Under the pieces are notes generated by a model. The model was not told where the DNA came from. It saw only the letters and a list, made by a program, of their open reading frames with translations, and searched no databases. From Tunturiibacter gelidiferens (lineage in GTDB: Bacteria; Acidobacteriota; Terriglobia; Terriglobales; Acidobacteriaceae): a DNA stretch of 64,000 bases. Position 1 is the first letter of the stretch. Every line of letters begins with the position of its first letter. Shown here piece by piece: positions 57,587 through 64,000 of the stretch. The stretch is taken from NCBI RefSeq assembly GCF_014201335.1, contig NZ_JACHEB010000004.1, positions 434,001 to 498,000 on the forward strand, read 5' to 3'. Position numbers and translations under genes: made by a program.

Positions 57587-59512
57587 TTAGTTCAAGTCGT
57601 TCTCTTTTTTCTCGGCTGGAATGGGTTCGGATTTGGCGAGGGGTTTCGTGATGTCGTCGAGGTAGGCGGGGGTGCCGTCTACGCGGACGAGGGTGGGGTA
57701 GCGTTCGCCGTCGTGATAGTCGATGTCGGCGGTGGTGACGAAGGCGTCGCTTTGCAGGATGAAGTGGATGGGCTCAGAGGTTCCCTTTGCCTGTTTGATT
57801 GCGGTCTTGAGCGCGTCACCGGAGAAGACGTTGCCGTTGACGGCGATGATCTTCTGGCCGGGGAAGAATTTGGCCTTGTCGGCGGGACCGTTCCAGCGAA
57901 CGTCGGCAATGGCGCCGTCGCTGCTGACGCGGAAGCCCAGGGAGTACCAGACATTGACGGCGCTGCCGCGACGGCTGCCAGATTCGGCCATGGTGTGCTC
58001 GGACTTCGAGGGCTTGTCGGTGTAGACGAGCTTGTAGCCGCCGCGTTCGATGCCGGTGAGGTCGGCGTGTGGATTGAGGTTATCGATGCGCTCGTGGACG
58101 AAGGTGGCCCAGTCGTACGGCATGACCTGGTTGAGATCGGCGACTAACTCGTCACGGTTGTAAGTGACGATGAGGGGGCCGGTGTTGCCACCTTTGCCGA
58201 GGAAGATGTGAAGGAAGTCGGTGAGGGACTTCTTGTTGTCGGTCTTCTGGCGGATGAGGGTGTCGGCGTCGAGCCAGAAGAGCTCGCCTTCCTGGTAGTA
58301 GTCCTGGCCGCGCTTCCAGTTGGCCCAAGCCGGGTTGCCGCCGCGGAGGATGCTGGCAGCGATGGCGGTGTCTTCGGTGCTACGCCACTCGCGACCGGGC
58401 TTGTAATCGAGGCTGGCGGCGGAGAGCGCGAGAATTTCGCGGTACTGCTCCTGCGATTTGAGGCCGGAGCGGGCGGCGAGGACGTTGCCGAGGTATTGGG
58501 TCATGCCTTCGTAGACCCAGAGGAGCGAGCCTTGCTGCATCTTCTCGAAGTCGTCCTGGTAGAGGTTGAAGGGGCGACGGTATTTGCCGTTCCAGGAGTG
58601 AGTGAACTCGTGGGAGAGGAGGTCGGATTCGGCGAGTTGATGCATTGGGTCAGAGAAGCCTTTTTCGCCGACGCCGTTGTCGGAGGACTGGCCGTGTTCG
58701 AGGCCTTCGCCACCGGCTACGTCGGAGAGGGTGAGAAGGAAGTGGTAGACGTTGTAGTGGCGGGAGTCGTAGGCGGCTCCGGTCTCGCGGACCAGGTTGT
58801 TGAGTTCGGCGAGGAGGGCGGGTCGGAGTTTGGAGTCGTTGGGCGAGTCGGAGACTACGTCGATGTAGTGCTTTGGCGTGACCTCGGGAGCGAGGGCGAA
58901 CTCATGGAAGTACTGGCCGGTGATGACGGGAGAGTCTTCGAGCTGCTCGACGGTGGTGGGGGCGTAGTGGGTGAGGCCGCCTTTGGGGTTTTGTGGATCG
59001 TAGCCGTCGGTGGGGGTGAGGGCGGTGCCGATGCCCCAGCCAGTGGGGACTTTTACGGAGGGCTGGATGGCGATTTCTTTGACGGGAGTCTTCGCGGGGT
59101 AGAGGAGGAGTTTTTCCCATTCGAGGACGGCGAGCTTGTCGCTGACGCGGGCGGTGACGATGCAATCGAGACGAGCGTGGAGCGTGGTGACGCCTGCAGG
59201 GACGGTTACGTGAAATTCGTAGAGGTCTTCATCGTCGCGGCGCCAGGGGAGGACTTTGCCGTTGGCGGTGAAGACGACGCCGGTGATGTCGTCGACGGGA
59301 CCGGTGGGGCGGTGGTTACCGGGGATCCACTTGGGAGTAGTGAGAGAGACGGGGCCGGGTTGGACGGGGATATCGATCTCGGCGTGATAGAGCTTGCGGG
59401 GGGCTTCGGAGAGATCGGCGGTGATCTGGATGGGGGTCTGCTGGGCGTGGAGCAGGCCAGGAGTTCCGAGGGCGAGAAGAGCTAGAGGCAGGACGGTGAT
59501 GCGGCTGATCAT
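57587..59512 (-). CDS. Exported M61 family peptidase with PDZ domain
   Basis: This is a 641-residue metalloaminopeptidase of the M61 (glycyl aminopeptidase) family with a signal peptide (ITVLPLALLALGTPGLLHAQ). Zinc motif: LLSHEFTHSWNGKYRRP with His301, Glu302 and His305. The downstream LLWVYEGMTQYLG supplies the third ligand Glu. The C-terminal PDZ domain (~500-600) carries VWYSLGFRVSSDGAIADVRW and FFPGQKIIAVNGNVF. The family degrades Gly- and Ala-containing peptides in the periplasm. It is convergent with the SDR gene over a shared terminator and has 115 bp to the glutathione peroxidase gene upstream. Confidence 0.92.
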   Translation of the reverse strand: MISRITVLPLALLALGTPGLLHAQQTPIQITADLSEAPRKLYHAEIDIPVQPGPVSLTTPKWIPGNHRPTGPVDDITGVVFTANGKVLPWRRDDEDLYEFHVTVPAGVTTLHARLDCIVTARVSDKLAVLEWEKLLLYPAKTPVKEIAIQPSVKVPTGWGIGTALTPTDGYDPQNPKGGLTHYAPTTVEQLEDSPVITGQYFHEFALAPEVTPKHYIDVVSDSPNDSKLRPALLAELNNLVRETGAAYDSRHYNVYHFLLTLSDVAGGEGLEHGQSSDNGVGEKGFSDPMHQLAESDLLSHEFTHSWNGKYRRPFNLYQDDFEKMQQGSLLWVYEGMTQYLGNVLAARSGLKSQEQYREILALSAASLDYKPGREWRSTEDTAIAASILRGGNPAWANWKRGQDYYQEGELFWLDADTLIRQKTDNKKSLTDFLHIFLGKGGNTGPLIVTYNRDELVADLNQVMPYDWATFVHERIDNLNPHADLTGIERGGYKLVYTDKPSKSEHTMAESGSRRGSAVNVWYSLGFRVSSDGAIADVRWNGPADKAKFFPGQKIIAVNGNVFSGDALKTAIKQAKGTSEPIHFILQSDAFVTTADIDYHDGERYPTLVRVDGTPAYLDDITKPLAKSEPIPAEKKENDLN

Positions 59513-59627
59513 GAGTGGGGGCTTTTCCTCTCGAAGCGAAGGAGATTTTAGATATTAGTTAGATACGGGTAGGAGGAAGGAAAGGACGCAGGCTGTTTCT
59601 GGGTCAGGATGCATCCTCGTTCCGGGA

Positions 59628-60194
59628 TTAGGAGTTGAGGGCGGATTCGATCGCGGCTACGACGGCGGGGTCATCGGGAAGGACTTCGGGGGAGAAGCGA
59701 ACTGCGACTCTGCCGTTGCGGTCGATGAGGAACTTTTCGAAGTTCCAGAGGACGCCGGGTTCGGGGTTGGTGGTGGTGCCGTGCTGCTGGAGGAAGCCGT
59801 TGAGGTTTTCACGGAAGGCTTCGCGACCAGGGCTGGTGGCCTTGGGTTCGGCGGCGATGAGGGACTGGTAGAGGGGGTGGGTGTCGGGGCCGGTGACCGT
59901 GATCTTGGAGAACATGGGGAAATCGACGCCGAAGGTAGAGCGGCAGAAAGTCTGGATGTCCTCGTTGGAGCCGGGTTCCTGGGCGCCGAAGTCGTTGGCA
60001 GGGAAGCCGCAGACGACGAAGCCGGAGTCTTTGAAGCGGGCGTAGATCTTTTCTAGGGCGTCGTATTGAGGGGTGAGACCGCACTTAGAGGCGACGTTGA
60101 CGATGAGGAGGACTTTTCCACGATAGTCGGCGAGCGAGGTGCCTTCGCCGGTGATTTTGTGGACGGGGATGTCGTAGAGAGCAGCGGTGGACAT
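59628..60194 (-). CDS. Glutathione peroxidase family protein
   Basis: This 188-residue thiol peroxidase of the glutathione peroxidase family reduces hydroperoxides, probably with thioredoxin since it carries Cys rather than Sec. The peroxidatic Cys38 is in VNVASKCGLTPQY. The Gln-bearing motif is FPANDFGAQEPGSN (usually NQFG, so the Gln is Asp here) and the Trp motif is LWNFEKFLIDR. The resolving-Cys region has FCRSTFGVDFPMF. The length is normal, without signal peptide. It is divergent from the KimA-like permease gene with 150 bp between, where I see no clear promoter. Confidence 0.9.
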   Translation of the reverse strand: MSTAALYDIPVHKITGEGTSLADYRGKVLLIVNVASKCGLTPQYDALEKIYARFKDSGFVVCGFPANDFGAQEPGSNEDIQTFCRSTFGVDFPMFSKITVTGPDTHPLYQSLIAAEPKATSPGREAFRENLNGFLQQHGTTTNPEPGVLWNFEKFLIDRNGRVAVRFSPEVLPDDPAVVAAIESALNS

Positions 60195-60344
60195 GGATTC
60201 TCCTGAAACTGTATTGAGTCGATTATAGGTGTGGCTGGGATTCCCGGAATGGCTAGTGGGGCCGATATCGTGTGAGGGTCTTTACGTCTTCTTTATGACT
60301 TTTTCGGGGGATTGGGTTGACGGAGGCGGTAGGATCTAAATCGT

Positions 60345-62228
60345 ATGTCACTTACAGATTCGATTATTGGCAGACCTCTCGCTACGAGTGAGGAGAGGGC
60401 GGAGCACATTGGTGTAGCTGCGGGAATTCCTATCTTCGGCCTGGATGGGCTGACGAGCGCGGCGTATGGGCCTGAGGCGGCGATGACGCTGCTTATTCCG
60501 TTGGGGATCGGCGGTGTGGAGTATGGGTGGCGGATTATCGGGGCGATCCTGATTCTGCTGGCGATTGTGTACTTTAGTTATCGGCAGACGATTGCGGCGT
60601 ATCCGGGTGGTGGTGGGAGCTACACGGTCGCTTCGGAGAACCTGGGGGAGAAGCCCGGGCTGCTGGCGGCTGCGGCGTTGATGATCGACTACATTTTGAC
60701 GGCGGCGGTAGGGATCTCGGCGGGCGTTACTGCGCTGACGTCGTCGGTGCAGGGTACGCGATTCGCGGGGCTGCAGAGCCATACGCTGCTGATTTGTCTC
60801 ATCATCCTTGTAATTCTCGCGTTGGTAAATATGCGAGGCGTTAAGGACACAGGAACGGCATTTATGCTGCCTACGTTTCTTTTCGTCAGTACTCTGCTTG
60901 CGTTGATCGTGGTTGGGATGTGGAAGACGATTCACGCGGGCGGCCATCCGATGCCGATGGCTCCGATTCCTGCTGCTCTGCCGGCCAGCGTTGGGACGCT
61001 GGGAATGTGGATGCTGTTGAAGGCGTTTGCAAGCGGATGCGCGGCGATGACCGGGGTGGAGGCGGTGTCGAACGGCGTGATGGCATTTGGCGAGCCGAGA
61101 GTGCAGCGGGCGCAGCGGACGCTGACGGTGATCATTGGGATATTGATGGTTCTGTTATTCGGGATTGCTTATCTAGCGAAGACCTATCGGGTGATGCCGA
61201 TGGATCCGGATGCAGCGCATTTTCAAAGTTTGTTGAGTTTGCTGGTGACTGCGGTTTTCGGGCGCGGGTGGTTTTATTTTCTGACGATGGGCAGCGTGTT
61301 GGTGGCTCTGGCGTTGAGCGCGAACACGGCGTTTGCGGACTTTCCACGGTTGACACGCGCGATTGCGCTGCATGACTATCTGCCGCATGTGTTTATTCTG
61401 CGTGGGCGGCGGCTTCTGTACTCGCATGGGATCTACGCGCTGACGGGATTTACTGCGTTAATCCTGATTTTGTTTGGGGGCGTGACCGACCGCTTGATTC
61501 CGCTGTATGCGATTGGAGCGTTTCTTGCTTTTACGCTCTCGCAGGCTGGAATGGTGGTGCATTGGAAGAAGGGCGAGGCTCACCCGGGCCGCGGCTGGCA
61601 TATGTTTGTGAACGGCATCGGTGCCGTGGCGACGGGGATCACTACGCTCGTTGTGCTGGTTGCAAAGTTCCGCGCTGGCGCGTGGGTGACGGCGCTGCTG
61701 GTGCCAGTGTTGATCGGGATCATGTGGGTGGTGAAGCGGCATTACGCGCGGGTGAAGCGCGAGATGGCGGATCTGGCGCCGTTGAACCTGGTGAATCTGC
61801 AGGAGCCGCTTGTAGTGATTCCGATGGCTCGGTGGGACCGGATCACGGAGAAGGCGATGCGATTTGGGCTGCTGCTTTCAAAGGAGATCAAGGTGGTGCA
61901 TATTCACTCCGATGATGAGGAGTGCAGCCTGGAGGATATCTGGGAAGAGCTTGTGATGACGCCGATCAAGAGGGAGGGGCTGCAGGAGCCGCAGTTGGTG
62001 ACGATTCCTTCAAACTATCGATTCATCATTAGTCCGCTGATGGACTACATCTTGAAGCTCGAGGAGGAAAATCCCGGGCGCAAGGTGGCGGTGCTGCTGC
62101 CGGAGCTGGTGGTGCGGCATTGGTGGGAGAACGCGCTGCATAATCAGCGGGTGCAGTTGCTGAAGTTGCTGCTGCTGGTGAGGGGGAATCAGCGAATTGT
62201 GGTGGTTAATATTCCCTGGTACCTGTGA
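60345..62228 (+). CDS. APC superfamily permease, KimA-like
   Basis: This is a 627-residue membrane permease with ~12 segments and a ~150-residue cytosolic C-terminus. Sequences such as FGLDGLTSAAYGPEAAMTLL, SYRQTIAAYPGGGGSYTVA and ENLGEKPGLLAAAALMIDYI closely resemble KimA, a high-affinity proton-coupled potassium importer regulated by c-di-AMP. It could also be a related amino-acid permease. The C-terminal soluble region (KEIKVVHIHSDDEECSLEDIW) has the USP-like layout of KimA. No c-di-AMP riboswitch is visible upstream. Start ATG 60345. Confidence 0.82.
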   Translation: MSLTDSIIGRPLATSEERAEHIGVAAGIPIFGLDGLTSAAYGPEAAMTLLIPLGIGGVEYGWRIIGAILILLAIVYFSYRQTIAAYPGGGGSYTVASENLGEKPGLLAAAALMIDYILTAAVGISAGVTALTSSVQGTRFAGLQSHTLLICLIILVILALVNMRGVKDTGTAFMLPTFLFVSTLLALIVVGMWKTIHAGGHPMPMAPIPAALPASVGTLGMWMLLKAFASGCAAMTGVEAVSNGVMAFGEPRVQRAQRTLTVIIGILMVLLFGIAYLAKTYRVMPMDPDAAHFQSLLSLLVTAVFGRGWFYFLTMGSVLVALALSANTAFADFPRLTRAIALHDYLPHVFILRGRRLLYSHGIYALTGFTALILILFGGVTDRLIPLYAIGAFLAFTLSQAGMVVHWKKGEAHPGRGWHMFVNGIGAVATGITTLVVLVAKFRAGAWVTALLVPVLIGIMWVVKRHYARVKREMADLAPLNLVNLQEPLVVIPMARWDRITEKAMRFGLLLSKEIKVVHIHSDDEECSLEDIWEELVMTPIKREGLQEPQLVTIPSNYRFIISPLMDYILKLEEENPGRKVAVLLPELVVRHWWENALHNQRVQLLKLLLLVRGNQRIVVVNIPWYL

Positions 62229-62263
62229 GAATGGCTGAGGCCCGTTTTTGCTGGGGGGGGTTG

Positions 62264-62393
62264 AGAAAAACGGCTGTTTTGGTGTGGTGTTTTGATGGTG
62301 AATTTGCGGTGAGATGCGTGGTGGAACGAGGTGTTTCGCCGCGTGTTTTTCGGCGATGAAAAATGCGCCAAGTTTTGGGATTTATTTTTTTGA
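62264..62393. repeat. Dispersed noncoding repeat, copy B
   Basis: This stretch shares the ordered blocks of copy A (3296-3432): GAAAAACG, GTGGTGTTTTG, GCGTGGTG, TTTCGC and GAAAAATGCGCCA, then GTTTTGG and a T-rich end. It lies just after the KimA-like gene stop and before the nifS terminator, and no coding sequence is present. Confidence 0.6.
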
Positions 62394-62400
62394 CAGTGCA

Positions 62401-62424
62401 AAGCTGCCTCTTGCGAGGCGGCTT
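62401..62424 (-). terminator. Probable terminator of the cysteine desulfurase gene
   Basis: AAGCTGCCTC (62401-62410) pairs with GAGGCGGCTT (62415-62424) across TTGC with one G-T pair. It sits 12 bp beyond the nifS-type stop, and T-rich sequence follows on the minus strand after a few bases. Confidence 0.6.
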
Positions 62425-62435
62425 GCTTTGGTGGG

Positions 62436-63719
62436 TTAGGCGGGGATCAGGGTGGGCTTGTTCCAGGTGGGGCTCAGGTCGCGGAGGCGGGCTATGGCTG
62501 CGGGGATGAGGGCGAGGGCTTCGTCAATCTCTTCGGTGGTGGTGAGGCGGGAGAGAGAGAAGCGGATGCTGGCGCGGGCACGGGCGGCAGAGAGGCCCAT
62601 CGCTGTGAGGACGTGGGAGGGTTCGGTGGCGCCGGACTGGCAGGCGGAACCTCCGCTGACCGAGAGGCCTTTGAGGTCTAGGGCGATGACGAGGGCTTCG
62701 GCTTCGACGTGGTCGAAGTAGAGGCTGGAGGTGTTGGAGACGCGAGGGGCGCCTTCGCCGTTGACACCGCACTCTTCTACCTGAGAGAGGATGCCTTGCT
62801 CGAGGCGGTCGCGGAGGGCGGCGATGTGGGTGGGGCTGTCGGCGGAGATGAGATGGGCGGGAGCGGTCGGGCGTTCGCCCGATGCCCACATCTCAGAATC
62901 GAGATATGGGGCACCGGGATCTTCGGGAGGCGTTTGCGTAAGCCAGGCCTGGGCTAGTTCTGCGGCTTTGCCGAGACCGACTATGCCGGGTACATTTTCG
63001 GTTCCGGCGCGGCGCTGGCGTTCGTGGCTGCCGCCGTGGAGCATGGGGGCGAGGCGGACGTTGCGGCGGACAAAGAGGGCGCCGATGCCCTTGGGGGCGT
63101 AAATCTTGTGGCCGGAGAGGGTGAGGAGGTCGACGTCCTTGAGTGGGCCCTTGGGGCTTAGGTCGAGCGGGAGCCGGCCCACGACCTGGACGGCATCGGT
63201 GTGGAAGAGAGCGCCAGAGGCGTGGGCGATGGCGGCCAGCGCGGCGATGGGCTGGATGACGCCGGTTTCGTTGTTGGCGAACATGACGCTGACGAGCTTT
63301 GTCTCGGGGCGGATGGCGGCCAGCAGAGCGGTGGGCTCGATGACACCTTGGGGGGTGCTGGGCAGAATGGTTACTTCTATCTTCTTTTTGGCTAGGGCCG
63401 CGGCGGCACGGAGGATCGCGTCGTGCTCGATGCTTGTGGTGATGAAGTGAGCGGGTGAGGCGGCGTGCTCCAGTGTGCCGAAGAGGGCGAGGTTGTCGCT
63501 CTCGGTGCCGCCGGAGGTGAAGACGACCTCGGAGGTGCGGCAGTGTAGGAGGCGGGCGATCTGATCGCGGGCGTGGTCGACGGCGGCGCGAGCGAACTGG
63601 CCTTGTTGATGGATGGAGCTGGCGTTGCCGTAGTGCTCGAGGAAGAAGGGACGCATGGTCTCAAAGACCTCGGGAAGAAGAGGCGTTGTGGCGTTGGCGT
63701 CCATGTAGATTCGGCGCAT
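62436..63719 (-). CDS. Cysteine desulfurase (NifS/IscS family)
   Basis: This PLP-dependent enzyme takes sulfur from L-cysteine for Fe-S clusters and thio-modified tRNA such as that made by MnmA. The 427-residue protein shows MDANATTPLLPEVFETM, the HTDAVQ motif, the PLP Lys205 in LSGHKIYAPKGIGAL, and the catalytic Cys360 in VSGGSACQSGATEPSHVL. RAGTENVPGIVGLG is also intact. It is ~25-30 residues longer than usual because residues ~269-286 (GAPYLDSEMWASGERPTA) are encoded by a palindromic repeat (62867-62915). The insertion lies just before the helix IAALRDRLEQGIL, a surface loop. The frame stays open, so the gene is probably functional. ATG 63719. Confidence 0.93.
   Translation of the reverse strand: MRRIYMDANATTPLLPEVFETMRPFFLEHYGNASSIHQQGQFARAAVDHARDQIARLLHCRTSEVVFTSGGTESDNLALFGTLEHAASPAHFITTSIEHDAILRAAAALAKKKIEVTILPSTPQGVIEPTALLAAIRPETKLVSVMFANNETGVIQPIAALAAIAHASGALFHTDAVQVVGRLPLDLSPKGPLKDVDLLTLSGHKIYAPKGIGALFVRRNVRLAPMLHGGSHERQRRAGTENVPGIVGLGKAAELAQAWLTQTPPEDPGAPYLDSEMWASGERPTAPAHLISADSPTHIAALRDRLEQGILSQVEECGVNGEGAPRVSNTSSLYFDHVEAEALVIALDLKGLSVSGGSACQSGATEPSHVLTAMGLSAARARASIRFSLSRLTTTEEIDEALALIPAAIARLRDLSPTWNKPTLIPA
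62867..62912. repeat. Double palindromic element inserted in frame in the cysteine desulfurase gene
   Basis: It consists of two adjacent palindromes. The first is TCGGGCG (62867-62873) with CGCCCGA (62876-62882). The second is CCCACATCTC (62885-62894) with GAGATATGGG (62901-62910), perfect but for one A-C mismatch that is a G-U pair in the mRNA. The mRNA can thus form two hairpins in the middle of the coding sequence. The encoded ~16 residues correspond to the extra length of the protein. Confidence 0.8.
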
Positions 63720-63821
63720 GGATCTATTTTACTGCGCGGAGGAGTTGTTCAGGATGACCAAGGTCGATTCGGTGATTCCGATGCGCTCTGCTGGTGCGGG
63801 AGGGATTTAACGTGATGTGTG

Positions 63822-64000
63822 CTATTCGTCTTCGTCCTCGCCGAGGATATTGCTGACGCGGACTATTGCGTCGATCTGCTCTGAGGTGAGTCGGGAGAGA
63901 AGATTTCGCCGGACCGATTCGGCGTGGATTGGACGGGCGTCGTCGAGCTTCTGCTGGCCGAGTCTGGTGAGCACGACGAGAACGGTGTTGTTGCCGGTGG
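63822..64000 (-). CDS. MarR-family transcriptional regulator, C-terminal part only
   Basis: A minus-strand frame is open from the window edge to TAG at 63824-63822 and encodes the C-terminal ~59 residues of a protein. The sequence NNTVLVVLTRLGQQKLDDA and RPIHAESVRRNLLSRLTSEQ matches the winged-helix wing and dimerisation helix of MarR-type regulators; the tail is acidic (GEDEDE). The DNA-binding N-terminus is outside the window. The cysteine desulfurase gene starts 102 bp downstream on the same strand. Confidence 0.65.
   Translation of the reverse strand, partial: TGNNTVLVVLTRLGQQKLDDARPIHAESVRRNLLSRLTSEQIDAIVRVSNILGEDEDE

Noticed and set aside
58208..59485. 425-codon + strand frame opposite the M61 peptidase
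   Set aside because: Gly/Val/Asp-rich shadow frame; the HEFTH zinc motif lies on the other strand.
60195..60344. c-di-AMP (ydaO) riboswitch before the KimA-like gene
   Set aside because: The conserved ydaO boxes are not visible in the 150-bp leader.
1..64000. tRNA, rRNA, insertion sequence or prophage genes
   Set aside because: None recognised on reading both strands; no transposase, integrase or phage structural motif seen.

Overview
The window reads as chromosomal DNA from an Acidobacteriota soil bacterium, most likely of the Acidobacteriaceae (Edaphobacter/Granulicella/Terriglobus group). This is inferred from several things together: high-GC genes on both strands with little codon bias between neighbours, an HspR-type repressor with dnaK and dnaJ, many exported carbohydrate-active and peptidase proteins, hopanoid-type glycosyltransferases, and several dispersed palindromic repeat families that I associate with this group. 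No tRNA, rRNA, CRISPR array, prophage or insertion sequence was seen. The window is mostly ordinary core and accessory chromosome.

Layout. 0-8.3 kb: ftsZ, a penicillin-binding transpeptidase, the NAD(P)H-hydrate repair enzyme, a GT39-type membrane protein, tsaE and a DUF4019 protein, all on the + strand. 8.3-18.2 kb: mostly minus-strand genes (two GNAT acetyltransferases, a methyltransferase, a SufT-like protein, a Tat-exported ferritin-like protein, a YVTN beta-propeller protein, a farnesyl-diphosphate-type synthase, a GT-C-like membrane protein, a DHA2 drug-efflux transporter and a small lipoprotein). 18.2-27.5 kb: the chaperone region with dnaK, a 56-residue conserved protein, an acyltransferase, an Nei/Fpg glycosylase, dnaJ, a LolA-like protein, an SDR and hspR. 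27.5-33 kb: an HpnI-like glycosyltransferase followed by two paralogous ArnT-like glycosyltransferases. 33-40 kb: ppx/gppA and sixA overlapping tail to tail, then a minus-strand run with a membrane protein, an M1 peptidase, a methyltransferase and a UbiA-like protein. 40-46 kb: a repeat-rich zone with a frameshifted GIY-YIG gene, a GH57 branching enzyme, a BON lipoprotein, and YtxH and DUF948 proteins. 46-64 kb: mnmA, a secreted propeller-like protein, a GH38 alpha-mannosidase, a serine hydrolase, a pseudokinase-SPOR protein, a DUF4239 protein, an SDR, an M61 peptidase, glutathione peroxidase, a KimA-like permease, a cysteine desulfurase and the end of a MarR-type regulator.

The most unusual signal is the density of short repeats. 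A 47-bp element occurs inside two membrane-protein genes and is read in a different frame in each. A double-palindrome element is inserted in frame in the cysteine desulfurase gene. A family with the 15-nt palindrome ATCCCCTTCGGGGAT occurs four times in 5.4 kb and brackets the broken GIY-YIG gene. Another noncoding repeat lies near both window ends, at about 3.3 and 62.3 kb. A possible small RNA made of two 29-nt tandem units ends in a perfect bidirectional terminator near 40.3 kb. A HAIR-like operator upstream of dnaK together with the hspR gene 8.6 kb away suggests HspR control of the chaperones.
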